In this document: piece after piece, positions 8,657 to 17,077 of the stretch
How the letters are laid out: every line of letters starts with the position of its first letter
Numbering within the stretch: the first letter of the stretch is position 1
NCBI RefSeq assembly: GCF_000416985.1
Contig: NZ_ATDL01000010.1
Span: forward strand, 1-64,000
DNA from: Sphingobacterium paucimobilis HER1398
Lineage (GTDB): Bacteria; Bacteroidota; Bacteroidia; Sphingobacteriales; Sphingobacteriaceae
Length of the DNA: 64,000 nt
Direction of reading: 5' to 3'
The notes under the pieces: model-generated
The model's input: only the letters and a program-made list of their open reading frames with translations
Databases searched by the model: none
Told to the model about the DNA's origin: nothing
Position numbers and translations under genes: made by a program

Positions 8657-8784
8657 TATATTTTTTCAAAAAACAAACACAAACAACTATAAATCAGTTA
8701 AATAATTTTATTTAAATAATATTTAACAAAACTTAATTCAATAAAACAACGGTTATATCGGGCAATAATCCGAGATTTGCATCG

Positions 8785-9168
8785 ATGAAATACCTAAAAA
8801 GCTATATCTGGGCAATCGTATGGGCGCTAGTAATGTTGGTTCTACTACTATTACCGTCAAAAAACTTTGAAGTCAAAAGCGTTACCTTTTATGAAGGCTT
8901 TGATAAAATGGTTCATTGTGGGATATTTTTCGTACTATGTATAATACTCTACTGGGAATCTATCTTGAAAAGCAAGAGGTCTGTAAATAAATGGACAAGT
9001 ATTCTCAAAATTGTATCCAGCACTGTTATCTTTGCCTTTGCCACAGAGGCAGCTCAACAATACTTATCCCCTACAAGGACAGCAGACATATGGGATATTG
9101 TTGCAGATATCATAGGTATAGGAATGGCTACATTTGCCTTCGTATTTTTTTATAAAAGAGAAAAATGA
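8785..9168 (+). CDS. VanZ-family membrane protein
   Basis: This 127-residue protein has about four membrane spans and VanZ-like signatures: FDKMVHCGIFFVLCIILY near residues 50-67 and the acidic motif TEAAQQYL..RTADIWDIVADIIG near 92-115. VanZ itself gives low-level teicoplanin resistance, but most homologues have no known function, so no resistance claim is made. Its stop codon (TGA, 9166-9168) overlaps the ATG of the following 41-residue lipoprotein, implying coupled translation. It is divergent from padR; a near-consensus -7 element (GAGATTTG, 8772-8779) lies just before the ATG. Confidence 0.85.
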   Translation: MKYLKSYIWAIVWALVMLVLLLLPSKNFEVKSVTFYEGFDKMVHCGIFFVLCIILYWESILKSKRSVNKWTSILKIVSSTVIFAFATEAAQQYLSPTRTADIWDIVADIIGIGMATFAFVFFYKREK

Positions 9169-9290
9169 AAAGAAAAAAATATACAACCTGGTTTTTAGCA
9201 GCACTTATAACATTCCTTACGTTACAGTCGTGTGGAATTTTCAAAAAAGACTGTGGCTGTCCCAAACCATTGTCTGGCAAGCGGAAATAA
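9165..9290 (+). CDS. Small lipoprotein, 41 residues, coupled to the VanZ gene
   Basis: ATG at 9165 overlaps the VanZ stop as ATGA. The product begins MKRKKYTTWFLAALITFLTL, then has QSC with a lipidation Cys at residue 23, followed by GIFKKDCGCPKPLSGKRK. The basic N-terminus, hydrophobic core and lipobox (LQSC) identify a lipoprotein precursor with a mature peptide of only about 19 residues, rich in Cys, Lys and Pro. The overlap with VanZ and the complete lipoprotein signal support a real gene. Function unknown; it may work with the VanZ protein at the membrane. Confidence 0.7.
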   Translation: MKRKKYTTWFLAALITFLTLQSCGIFKKDCGCPKPLSGKRK

Positions 9291-9304
9291 AAGACAAGAC
9301 AACA

Positions 9305-9997
9305 TCACGCGCGGGCAATGGTCAACACACTGACTTTAGCTCCAGATAGCTTGAGAATTCTACCCGCCTCACTTAAGGTCGCACCGGTAGTCAGTATATC
9401 ATCGACCAATGCAACATGTTTATCTTCTAGCATGCTATATTGTGGATTGATACTAAACACACCTTCGACGTTTTCGTATCGTTCCGATCGACTTTTTCTC
9501 GTTTGACTTACATTGTATACCTTTCGTACCAGCACATTCTCATGGACAGGTATACCTAGGGATTCTGACAAGCCCATACCAAATTGGAAAGCCTGATTAT
9601 AGCCCCTCTCTTGGCGTTTTCTATTATGAATAGGGATAGCGACCAACGTATCAAATCCCTGATCTTTAGCAATATCCTTTATTATCCTCCCATACATTTC
9701 TCCCAAAAAGCGTCCTATCTGAGGTCGATTTCCGTACTTCAACTGATGTATAAGTCGTTCTACCCTTGAATTTTTAGACAGGTACAACATAGACATAGCC
9801 ACCTCAAAATCCAACTTACCCCACAGCTGTCTAGCGGTCTCATTATTTACATCATGATGAAAATCTGTTAAGGGTAGATGATATAAGCATTCGGTACATA
9901 CTATAGATTCATGAGCAAACAATACCGTATCACAGGCTAGGCACAAATTGGGCAATAGCACATGCAGTAGGTCCCTTACAAAGTGAGTTATATTCAC
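9305..9997 (-). CDS. ComF-family phosphoribosyltransferase-like protein
   Basis: The 230-residue protein has the ComF layout: an N-terminal zinc-ribbon-like Cys set (C19, C22, C34, C37) and a C-terminal type I phosphoribosyltransferase domain with the PRPP loop VDDILTTGAT at residues 198-207 and the RQERGYNQAFQ motif at about 128-138. ComF homologues take part in DNA uptake during transformation in some bacteria; in most Bacteroidota the role is undefined. It is convergent with the VanZ-lipoprotein pair (14 bp) and lies 55 bp downstream of rlmN on the same strand. Confidence 0.92.
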   Translation of the reverse strand: MNITHFVRDLLHVLLPNLCLACDTVLFAHESIVCTECLYHLPLTDFHHDVNNETARQLWGKLDFEVAMSMLYLSKNSRVERLIHQLKYGNRPQIGRFLGEMYGRIIKDIAKDQGFDTLVAIPIHNRKRQERGYNQAFQFGMGLSESLGIPVHENVLVRKVYNVSQTRKSRSERYENVEGVFSINPQYSMLEDKHVALVDDILTTGATLSEAGRILKLSGAKVSVLTIARA

Positions 9998-10052
9998 AAC
10001 TAGTTTACCTTGGTATAAAGCAAACTTAATAAAATATGCCGGTTAAATCTAA

Positions 10053-11108
10053 CTAGTTAGTTTTCTCTTTTATAGCTAACTGTCCACATGCCGCATCAAT
10101 ATCCTTTCCTCGGCTCCTCCTCACATTCGTCACCACACCTTGACTCCTTAAATAGCTTGCAAAATCCTCAATTTTGTCTGCTTCAGCGTTTACAAAATCA
10201 GCCAGGGATATTGGGTTATACTCTATGATATTGACTTTACAAGGCACATGTTTACAAAATTTTGCTAGCTCTTTAGCGTCCTGTAACTCATCATTAAAAT
10301 TATGGAATACGATATATTCAAATGTAACAGGGTTTTTCGTCTTAGCATAGTAATACCTCAGCGCTTCAGCTAAAGCGGTCAACGAATTCTGTTCATTAAT
10401 GGGCATGATCTCATTTCGTTTTTTATCGTTAGCAGCATGCAACGACAGAGCAAGGTTAAAACGCACCTCGTCATCCCCGAGCTTCTTTATCATCTTAGCA
10501 ATACCCGCCGTAGATACTGTAATACGTTTTGCCGCCATATTTAATCCATCTGCCGCAGTTATACGTTCCACAGATTTCATCATGTTAGCATAATTAAGTA
10601 GCGGCTCCCCCATTCCCATATACACAATATTACTGAGGGGCTGTCCATAGTTTTCTTCTGCCTGTTTGCTAATAAGTACTACCTGATCATAGATCTCATC
10701 TGCATTTAGGTTACGCTTACGATCCATATAGCCCGTGGCACAGAACTTACAGGTCAGGCTACACCCCACCTGCGAACTGACACAAGCAGTCATCCGGTCT
10801 GGTGTTGGAATCAGCACCCCCTCTATGATATTTCCATCATATAAGGAAAAACTGCTTTTTATTGTTTTGTCACTACTTATTTGTGATTCCTTGACCTTAA
10901 CATAATTAATGGAAAAACTCTCTTTCAATTTTTCTCTGAGGCCTTTACTGAGATTACTCATTTCCTCAAAATCTGTAGCGGATTTTTGCCAAATCCACTC
11001 ATAAATCTGTTTGGCGCGGAATCCCTGTTCACCCATATCCACTAACTTGGCTTTCAATTGTTCCAATGAAAGGCTCCGTATATCTATCAATTTTGTAGTA
11101 CTCAACAC
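10053..11108 (-). CDS. rlmN: 23S rRNA (adenine2503-C2)/tRNA methyltransferase
   Basis: RlmN is a radical-SAM enzyme that methylates C2 of A2503 in 23S rRNA and of A37 in some tRNAs. The 4Fe-4S motif CSLTCKFC is present, as is the VYMGMGEPLLNY segment, the mechanistic Cys region near the end (AACGQLA) and the N-terminal accessory domain beginning with IRSLSLEQL. The longest frame starts at 11144, but a perfect -7 element (TATCTTTG, 11120-11113) lies inside that extension. I therefore place the start at the GTG at 11108, giving 351 residues and an almost leaderless mRNA. A TTG at 11105 is an alternative. Confidence 0.93.
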   Translation of the reverse strand: MLSTTKLIDIRSLSLEQLKAKLVDMGEQGFRAKQIYEWIWQKSATDFEEMSNLSKGLREKLKESFSINYVKVKESQISSDKTIKSSFSLYDGNIIEGVLIPTPDRMTACVSSQVGCSLTCKFCATGYMDRKRNLNADEIYDQVVLISKQAEENYGQPLSNIVYMGMGEPLLNYANMMKSVERITAADGLNMAAKRITVSTAGIAKMIKKLGDDEVRFNLALSLHAANDKKRNEIMPINEQNSLTALAEALRYYYAKTKNPVTFEYIVFHNFNDELQDAKELAKFCKHVPCKVNIIEYNPISLADFVNAEADKIEDFASYLRSQGVVTNVRRSRGKDIDAACGQLAIKEKTN

Positions 11109-11223
11109 GATACAAAGATACGTCAATTTTCCCTTTTTCACCATTTTTTGTTTTTTGAATCGAGTCTGTTACAAGATATTCTAAAGTAGTATTCCTATAT
11201 TGTGCACAAAACAGCTAAACACA

Positions 11224-12048
11224 ATGAAACAATATTTCTTTATCTCAATTATCACTGGAATAGTATTAATGAGCTCATGTGGCTCAAACAAATATTCCGC
11301 AACGGAAAAAGTATATAAGAAAAAAGCAAAGGAGTTTGCCATACAGTATAAAGAAGCTCCTGTAAAAGGACAATTGGAAAAAATAGCGAGCACGGATAAA
11401 GAATGGATTGCTTCTATCAATTTCGGGATTCGAAAACCGAATTATGTAATGATTCATCATACGGCACAAGATTCCTTAGCACAAACAGTAAAAACATTTC
11501 ATAACGCTAAAGCAGGAGTCAGCTCTCATTATGTAATTGGTCGAGATGGCAAAATCGTGCAAATGGTCAATGATCTATATCGTGGCCATCATGCAGGCGC
11601 AGGACGCTGGGGCAACGATACGGACTTAAACTCTTCCTCTATCGGCATAGAACTTGATAATAATGGAACTACCGATCCTTGGACAGATAAGCAAATACAA
11701 GCCCTTCTTAACCTACTAAGCTCTCTCAAAGAAAGTTACAATATACCACAGGCAAATTTTATCGGACATATGGACTACGCTCCAACACGCAAAAACGACC
11801 CTTCACGTTTCCCGTGGAAAATTCTCGCTGACAAAGGCTTCGGATATTGGTACGATGAATACCTAGAAAATGTTCCCTCGGGGTTTGAACCTAGGTTGGC
11901 TCTTAGAATAATTGGATATGATGTGAAGAATCTAGATGCTGCAATAAAGGCATTCAAACAACATTACATTCAAAAAGACACCAATTCTGCCCAACTGACA
12001 GAATACGACCTCAAGGTCCTATATTCCATCTTTAAGAAATACTTATAA
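11224..12048 (+). CDS. N-acetylmuramoyl-L-alanine amidase lipoprotein
   Basis: This is a type 2 amidase (PGRP-like fold) that cleaves the bond between MurNAc and L-Ala in peptidoglycan. I start it at 11224, not at 11200, because that ATG begins a proper lipoprotein signal (MKQYFFISIITGIVLMSSC, lipidation Cys19). The zinc ligands appear intact: His78 in MIHHTAQ, His182 in FIGHMDYAP and Asp192 in RKNDPSRFPW. The protein is 274 residues and probably anchored in the periplasm for wall remodelling or recycling. It ends in a bidirectional terminator at 12047-12074. Confidence 0.9.
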   Translation: MKQYFFISIITGIVLMSSCGSNKYSATEKVYKKKAKEFAIQYKEAPVKGQLEKIASTDKEWIASINFGIRKPNYVMIHHTAQDSLAQTVKTFHNAKAGVSSHYVIGRDGKIVQMVNDLYRGHHAGAGRWGNDTDLNSSSIGIELDNNGTTDPWTDKQIQALLNLLSSLKESYNIPQANFIGHMDYAPTRKNDPSRFPWKILADKGFGYWYDEYLENVPSGFEPRLALRIIGYDVKNLDAAIKAFKQHYIQKDTNSAQLTEYDLKVLYSIFKKYL

Positions 12049-12074
12049 AAAAAGGGGCTAAAGCCCCTTTTTTT
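12047..12074. terminator. Bidirectional terminator between amidase and rimO
   Basis: A perfect hairpin, GGGGCT (12054-12059), AA, AGCCCC (12062-12067), is flanked by an A-run on the left and a T-run on the right. It can therefore terminate the amidase gene on the plus strand and rimO on the minus strand. It starts inside the amidase stop codon. Confidence 0.9.
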
Positions 12075-12080
12075 ATAAAA

Positions 12081-13415
12081 TTACTTTACAACCGATCCAT
12101 ACAGATCAAAATCCTCGGCCCGTTCTATAGCAACGTTCACAAAATCCCCTATCCGGAGATAGTTGTCTTTTGCGGCGATGATAACCTCATTGTCAACCTC
12201 TGGAGAATCATACTCTGTACGTCCTATATAATAGTCTCCATCTATACGATCGACCAATACTTTATAACTATTTCCCACCTTAGATTGGTTGATATCGTAA
12301 GAAATCCCCTGTTGGACCTCCATAACTGCATCTACGCGCTCTTGCTTAATCTCTTCTGCAACATTATCCTCAAGATTATGAGCATGAGTCTTCTCTTCAT
12401 GCGAATACGTAAAACAGCCCAATCGATCAAAACGTGTACTTTCTACCCAAGCTAACATCTCCTCAAAATCCTGCTCTGTCTCACCAGGATATCCACAGAT
12501 CAAGGTAGTACGCAATGCGATATCTGGCACTTTATCCCTTATTCTATTCACAAGGTCAATTTGCTTTTGCTTCGTTGTACCCCTACGCATAGAAGTCAAC
12601 ATATTATCTGTAATATGCTGTAGAGGCATATCCAAATAGTTGCAGATATTGCTTCGCTCGTTCATGGCATCCAATATGTCCATAGGAAATCCCGAAGGAT
12701 AAGCATATTGCAGACGAATCCAATCAATTCCCTCAACATCCGACAAATGTCTTAATAAATCAGAAAGATTTCTTTTGCCATATATATCCAACCCGTAATA
12801 CGTAAGATCCTGGGCAATAAGAATAAGCTCCTTCGTACCGTTAGACGCGAGAAATTTAGCTTCTTTTACTAAATCGTCGATAGATTTTGACACATGCTTA
12901 CCTCTCATCAGCGGTATAGCACAAAATGAACAGGGACGATTACATCCTTCTGCGATCTTAAAATAAGAAAAGTGAGAAGGTGTTGTCAACAATCGCTCAC
13001 CTAGAAGCTCATGCCTATAATCTGCCCCAATCGACGAAAGCAAATCGGGTAAATCATTCGTTCCAAAATATGCATCTATATTAGGGATTTCCGTCTGCAA
13101 CTCGGGCTTATACCGCTCAGATAAACATCCCGTTACGATTACCTTATTTACCTTACCTTGATCCTTCAACTCGGAAAATTGTAGAATCGTATCTATAGAC
13201 TCTTGCTTCGCATTATCAATAAAACCACAGGTATTAATGACCACAATATCATTGGCCTGTATATTATTTGATTCATGCACGACGTCGATCTGATTTCCTT
13301 TCAATTGTCCCATCAAGACCTCACTATCGTGAATATTCTTTGAACAGCCCAACGTAACTACGTTTACCCGTGGTTTTGCTGTCAAAATTGTCGCTTTTGT
13401 TTGCTTTGTTTTCAT
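12081..13415 (-). CDS. rimO: Ribosomal protein S12 methylthiotransferase
   Basis: RimO is a radical-SAM enzyme that adds a methylthio group to a conserved Asp of ribosomal protein S12. The 444-residue protein has the MTTase N-terminal cluster cysteines (C24 in LGCSKN, C63 in NTCGF, C97 in VTGCLSER), the radical-SAM motif CNRPCSFC (C158, C162, C165) and a C-terminal TRAM-like domain ending near EDFDLYG. The LGCSKNxxDSE start separates RimO from MiaB. It is the last gene of the rpmB-rpmG-DUF4295-ftsY-rimO block, 121 bp after ftsY. Confidence 0.95.
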   Translation of the reverse strand: MKTKQTKATILTAKPRVNVVTLGCSKNIHDSEVLMGQLKGNQIDVVHESNNIQANDIVVINTCGFIDNAKQESIDTILQFSELKDQGKVNKVIVTGCLSERYKPELQTEIPNIDAYFGTNDLPDLLSSIGADYRHELLGERLLTTPSHFSYFKIAEGCNRPCSFCAIPLMRGKHVSKSIDDLVKEAKFLASNGTKELILIAQDLTYYGLDIYGKRNLSDLLRHLSDVEGIDWIRLQYAYPSGFPMDILDAMNERSNICNYLDMPLQHITDNMLTSMRRGTTKQKQIDLVNRIRDKVPDIALRTTLICGYPGETEQDFEEMLAWVESTRFDRLGCFTYSHEEKTHAHNLEDNVAEEIKQERVDAVMEVQQGISYDINQSKVGNSYKVLVDRIDGDYYIGRTEYDSPEVDNEVIIAAKDNYLRIGDFVNVAIERAEDFDLYGSVVK

Positions 13416-13536
13416 TTTATAATTTTGAGTAGTACGAAATGAGTACCAAAGAATACCCTTTCCCTCTCTTTAACAACGGTTCAGCAACCCCAAATCAAGA
13501 TTATTACATTACCGCGTTTATAACGATACCAGTATC

Positions 13537-14499
13537 CTATTTGAATAAGGAATCAACGAAATCTTTCTTATTGAAAAGCTGTAAGTCACCTATCTTTTCT
13601 CCAACACCGATGTATTTCACTGGGATTTTAAATTGATCGGATATCCCAATTACAACACCACCTTTTGCTGTTCCGTCCAATTTTGTCAAAGCCAAGGCGT
13701 TGACATCTGTTGCTTGTGTAAACTGCGAACACTGTTCTATCGCATTTTGTCCCGTTGAAGCATCTAATACCAATAGAATCTCATGAGGAGCTCCTGGGAT
13801 CACTTTTTGCATTACATTTTTAATTTTCCCAAGCTCATTCATCAATCCGACTTTGTTATGCAATCGACCAGCGGTATCAATAATCGCAACATCATCGCCA
13901 TTGGATACAGCAGACTTAATCGTGTCAAAAGCTACCGAGGCTGGATCCGAACCCATGGCCTGTGCAACCACCCTAACTCCAACACGTTCTCCCCACAGCT
14001 TAATCTGATCCACAGCTGCGGCTCTAAACGTATCCGCGGCTCCTAAAACAACTTTGTTGCCTGCAGATTTCAATTGATGCGCTAGTTTCCCTATAGTCGT
14101 TGTCTTCCCCACTCCATTTACACCTACTACCATAATAACATAAGGTTTATGATTACCGTATTCAAAATTTTGGAAGTCATCGCTATTATTTTCGGCAAGC
14201 AGAGCTTGGATCTCTTCCTTTAGTAGCCTATTTAGTTCATCAGTTCCGACATACTTGTCCTTTGCAACACGTTGTTGAATACGATCGACGATTTTTAGCG
14301 TTGTCGTAACCCCTACGTCCGAGGTTACTAGCACCTCCTCGAGATTATCCAGTACATCGTCATCTATAGTTGTCTTACCGACTACTGCCTTTGTGATCTT
14401 TGAAAAGAAACCCTCTTTGGTCTTTTCTAATCCTTTATCCAGAGCCTCTTGTGCTTCAGGAGTTTCTTGCTTCTTCTTAAAAAAATCGAATAAACCCAT
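13537..14499 (-). CDS. ftsY: Signal recognition particle receptor FtsY
   Basis: FtsY is the membrane-associated GTPase that docks SRP-ribosome complexes at the Sec translocon. The 320-residue protein has a short N-terminal region (MGLFDFFKKK), the helical N domain and the G domain with P-loop GVNGVGKTT (126-134), DTAGR (208-212) and TKLD (272-275). The A domain is very short, as usual in Bacteroidota. It follows rpmB, rpmG and the DUF4295 gene. A small hairpin with a T-run on the minus strand (about 14617-14600) may weakly attenuate read-through from the ribosomal genes into ftsY. Confidence 0.96.
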   Translation of the reverse strand: MGLFDFFKKKQETPEAQEALDKGLEKTKEGFFSKITKAVVGKTTIDDDVLDNLEEVLVTSDVGVTTTLKIVDRIQQRVAKDKYVGTDELNRLLKEEIQALLAENNSDDFQNFEYGNHKPYVIMVVGVNGVGKTTTIGKLAHQLKSAGNKVVLGAADTFRAAAVDQIKLWGERVGVRVVAQAMGSDPASVAFDTIKSAVSNGDDVAIIDTAGRLHNKVGLMNELGKIKNVMQKVIPGAPHEILLVLDASTGQNAIEQCSQFTQATDVNALALTKLDGTAKGGVVIGISDQFKIPVKYIGVGEKIGDLQLFNKKDFVDSLFK

Positions 14500-14678
14500 A
14501 TTTCAAATTTAAAAAAAGTAAGAAGATCAAAAAACTTTTCTATAGACCAATGGCCTTCCGTTTTTACGTTCTTCTCATGTTTAGGAAGCAAATATACTAA
14601 AAAAGCCCTTTCGGCTTATGCACCAAAACGGCTCTTCAACTTTTTAAAGAAAAACTTTAAAAAAGGAATATCTTCTGC

Positions 14679-14840
14679 TTATTTATTTGCTGCAGCAACG
14701 ACTTCTTTTACATTGTCATTGTGCACCATGCTCTCTTTGAAAGTATAAGCTCCTGTTTTAGGAGACTTCGTTGTGATGATTACTTTTGTAAACTCTTTAC
14801 CACCACCTTTTTGTAACGATGCTACCGATTTCTTTGCCAT
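14679..14840 (-). CDS. DUF4295-family small protein
   Basis: This 53-residue basic protein starts MAKKSVASLQKGGGKEFTKV and ends EVVAAANK. It matches the DUF4295 family, which in Bacteroidota is encoded directly after ribosomal protein L33. It starts 47 bp after rpmG. Its size, charge and fixed position suggest a ribosome-associated role, but none is demonstrated that I know of. The ATG at 14840 is the only plausible start. Confidence 0.88.
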   Translation of the reverse strand: MAKKSVASLQKGGGKEFTKVIITTKSPKTGAYTFKESMVHNDNVKEVVAAANK

Positions 14841-14887
14841 AATTCTATTTTTAAAATGGACAAGTTACAACCTTGACCAAATATGAT

Positions 14888-15070
14888 TTATTTAATTTCT
14901 TTATGAACAGTTACTTTTCTCAACACTGGATTGAATTTTTTCAACTCCAAACGCTCAGTAGTGTTCTTTTTATTCTTCGTTGTGATGTAACGTGACATAC
15001 CTGGAAGACCGCTTTCTTTATGCTCAGTACATTCTAAAATTACCTGTACTCTATTTCCTTTTTTAGCCAT
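14888..15070 (-). CDS. rpmG: 50S ribosomal protein L33
   Basis: L33 is a small protein of the large ribosomal subunit near the E site. The 60-residue product has the family motifs [23 protein letters not shown] and [20 protein letters not shown]. It lacks the zinc-binding CxxC pairs of the Cys-containing type, so it is a zinc-independent form. It lies 74 bp after rpmB on the same strand, the usual order in this phylum. Confidence 0.97.
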   Translation of the reverse strand: MAKKGNRVQVILECTEHKESGLPGMSRYITTKNKKNTTERLELKKFNPVLRKVTVHKEIK

Positions 15071-15144
15071 TGTTTTACTTTATTTTAATCCGTCAGCTGA
15101 CGGATCGATTTCATGAATATCTTTAATTAACAGGCAATTATCTA

Positions 15145-15378
15145 CTAAACGTATCCTTTTTTGATAAATTTACTGATAACCGAAGTAATTCCGTTTTTGT
15201 TAATTGTTTTAATCGCAGACGTAGATACTTTCAAAGTAATCCAACGATCTTCTTCAGGAATGTAAAAACGCTTAGTTTGTAGATTAGGGTAAAACTTACG
15301 CTTGGTCTTAACGTTCGAGTGAGATACGTTATTTCCTTTTAATGCCGTTTTGCCTGTTAAGTCACAAATTCTTGACAT
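15145..15378 (-). CDS. rpmB: 50S ribosomal protein L28
   Basis: L28 is a structural protein of the large subunit. The 77-residue product starts MSRICDLTGKTALKGNNVSH and continues with the RKFYPNLQTKRFYIPEEDRW motif typical of the family. Only one Cys of a possible zinc motif is present, so this is a zinc-independent form. It heads the L28-L33-DUF4295-ftsY-rimO block. A hairpin in the leader (15418-15445) and a -7-like element at 15526-15533 lie upstream. Confidence 0.97.
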   Translation of the reverse strand: MSRICDLTGKTALKGNNVSHSNVKTKRKFYPNLQTKRFYIPEEDRWITLKVSTSAIKTINKNGITSVISKFIKKGYV

Positions 15379-15417
15379 GATATTTATTTTTAATGTTGTC
15401 TATTTACACAAATCACC

Positions 15418-15445
15418 TTTGCACTCTCTGCAAAGAGTTTGCAAA
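15418..15445 (-). promoter_or_regulatory. Leader hairpin upstream of rpmB
   Basis: On the minus strand, TTTGCA (15445-15440) pairs with TGCAAA (15423-15418). Inside lies CTCT-TTGC-AGAG, a 4-bp stem with a tetraloop, separated by a 2x2 internal loop. The structure sits about 40-67 nt before the L28 start, within the predicted 144-nt leader. No T-run follows, so it is not a simple terminator; a ribosomal-protein autoregulatory site is possible. Confidence 0.4.
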
Positions 15446-15525
15446 TATCTATATTTATTTTTGGATTTACAACAATTAGGGGTAGAAATATTTTTCTAAA
15501 ACATTCTATATTCGTGGAGTCCTTG

Positions 15526-15533
15526 CAAAGGTA
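15526..15533 (-). promoter_or_regulatory. Possible rpmB operon -7 element
   Basis: TACCTTTG on the minus strand is identical to the -7 element of rRNA promoter P1. No TTG/TTTG is found at the normal -33 spacing, so the assignment is tentative. It would start transcription near 15522. Confidence 0.35.
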
Positions 15534-15719
15534 TGTCTTTTGAAATATTTTCTCCTTCTTTGCCACTGAAAATAGTTTTCAACAATTAACATTATCAGTA
15601 CGACAAGAAAGGAGAGGTTTACGCCGTGAATCATCACAAAACAACAGCCCTCCAGTGGCTTTCTAGCTAATATCAGAATTTAATCCCAACTTTGTATAAG
15701 TTTGTCGACCGAATAGAAT

Positions 15720-16442
15720 ATGCTACAAAAGACAAAAGGAATAGCCCTAAAGACTACAAATTATTCAGAGAGTAGTATTGTTGCTCAAATTTTCACAGAA
15801 AACCTTGGTTTACAATCTTATTTAATTAATGGTGCGAGAAAACCAAAAGCCAAAATACATATAAATATGCTACAGCCCCTTCATCTTTTGGATATGGTTG
15901 TATATGTAAAGGAGGGGAGCAACTTACAACGAATTAAAGAGGCACACCCTGCTCCGGCACTTGTACAAATACCTTTAGATATCAAGAAAAGTGCAGTAGC
16001 ACTTTTCTTAAATGAAATTCTATATAAAGTTTTAAAACATCAACATCCGGACCCCCAACTTTTTCATTTCGTCTTCCAATCCATACTTTGGTTAGATCAA
16101 ACTAATCTTTCCATACAAAATTTTCATTTATGCTTTTTAATGAAACTAAGTCGGTTTTTGGGGTATCTACCCAGTACAACCTCACAGTCAAAACCATTTT
16201 TTGACCTGATGGAAGGGCGATTTACAGACAGCCTTCCGGCTCACAGCTATGCATTACAAGAACCACACACAAGTTTATTTCATAGCATTCTTAGTTCTAG
16301 CTATGAAAACTCTGCTGATATAGCTATAAAGCACAATGACCGCATATATATCCTACAACAGATCATTAATTTTTATAAACTACATGCAGACAATTTCGGA
16401 GCAGTTAATTCCCTAGAAGTTTTAGAAGAAATCTTTCATTAA
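15720..16442 (+). CDS. recO: DNA repair protein RecO
   Basis: RecO loads RecA onto SSB-coated single-stranded DNA in the RecFOR gap-repair pathway. The 240-residue protein starts with the family's OB-fold (MLQKTKGIALKTTNYSESS, then FTENLGLQSYLINGARK) and continues with the helical domain (ILYKVLKHQHPDPQLFHF). Length matches the family. A -7-like element, TAAGTTTG, lies at 15697-15704, 12-16 bp upstream of the ATG. It is divergent from the rpmB block across a 341-bp gap. Confidence 0.93.
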   Translation: MLQKTKGIALKTTNYSESSIVAQIFTENLGLQSYLINGARKPKAKIHINMLQPLHLLDMVVYVKEGSNLQRIKEAHPAPALVQIPLDIKKSAVALFLNEILYKVLKHQHPDPQLFHFVFQSILWLDQTNLSIQNFHLCFLMKLSRFLGYLPSTTSQSKPFFDLMEGRFTDSLPAHSYALQEPHTSLFHSILSSSYENSADIAIKHNDRIYILQQIINFYKLHADNFGAVNSLEVLEEIFH

Positions 16443-16528
16443 ATTTCGGAGATAAAAAAAATAATTTATTTTTGACACGTAATAGTTTTATTACATACAC
16501 TATAAACAAAACTTTAACAACTACAACT

Positions 16529-16999
16529 ATGGAATGGTATTTAAAAGTCGTGAGAGACAACTACGCCAACTTTAATGGTCGTGCTAGGCGAAAAGAGTAT
16601 TGGATGTTCTTTTTAGTGAATCTTGGAATCAGTATTGTCTTAAGTATCATAGACAGTGTTTTAGGGTTGAAAATGGGAGGAAGTGAGCTTTCTGCATATG
16701 GTGGAGGAACAGGAATTCTAGGCGGTATCTATTCTCTAGCGGTATTTATACCGGGCCTTGCTGTGACCGTAAGACGTCTACATGATACCGGAAAATCAGG
16801 ATGGAACTACCTGTGGGTATTGACCTGTATCGGTGCTTTTTATGTGTTATACTTAGTCATCCAAGAAGGAAATCGCGGCCAAAACAATTATGGTCCTGAC
16901 CCTAAAGGAGGGGAGAACGAAGACCCTTTTGCAGGACAAAGAGACATCAACAATCCGTTTTCTGGCCAAAATAATCCATTCAGAAACGACAATCAATAA
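16529..16999 (+). CDS. DUF805-family membrane protein
   Basis: This 156-residue inner-membrane protein matches DUF805: MEWYLKVVRDNYANFNGRARRKEYW at the start, three to four membrane spans, and the motif VRRLHDTGKSGW. The open frame extends to 16472, but the conserved family start is the ATG at 16529. The C-terminal tail is rich in Asn, Pro and Phe, with a repeated NPF pattern (NNPFSGQNNPFRND), and is probably disordered. Function unknown. A strong terminator follows at 17021-17053. Confidence 0.88.
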   Translation: MEWYLKVVRDNYANFNGRARRKEYWMFFLVNLGISIVLSIIDSVLGLKMGGSELSAYGGGTGILGGIYSLAVFIPGLAVTVRRLHDTGKSGWNYLWVLTCIGAFYVLYLVIQEGNRGQNNYGPDPKGGENEDPFAGQRDINNPFSGQNNPFRNDNQ

Positions 17000-17020
17000 C
17001 CCTTCTTTCTACAGCGCAAA

Positions 17021-17053
17021 AAAGCCCGAAATCTTTCAGATTTCGGGCTTTTT
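17021..17053. terminator. Strong bidirectional terminator
   Basis: A 13-bp perfect stem (17022-17034 with 17038-17050) closes a 3-nt TTC loop, flanked by A- and T-runs. It serves the DUF805 gene on the plus strand and the cold-shock gene (stop at 17078) on the minus strand. Confidence 0.95.
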
Positions 17054-17077
17054 CACAATAAATATATATAGAATCTA

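Noticed and set aside
9134..9349. Plus-strand 71-codon frame after the VanZ gene
   Set aside because: It is in the wrong frame; the real small gene here is the 41-codon lipoprotein at 9165-9290, which has a lipobox and overlaps the VanZ stop.
13439..13636. Plus-strand 65-codon frame between rimO and ftsY
   Set aside because: It overlaps the end of ftsY antisense and has no recognisable features.
16472..16528. 19-codon N-terminal extension of the DUF805 gene
   Set aside because: The family starts at MEWYLKVV (16529); the extension is low-complexity Thr-rich sequence.
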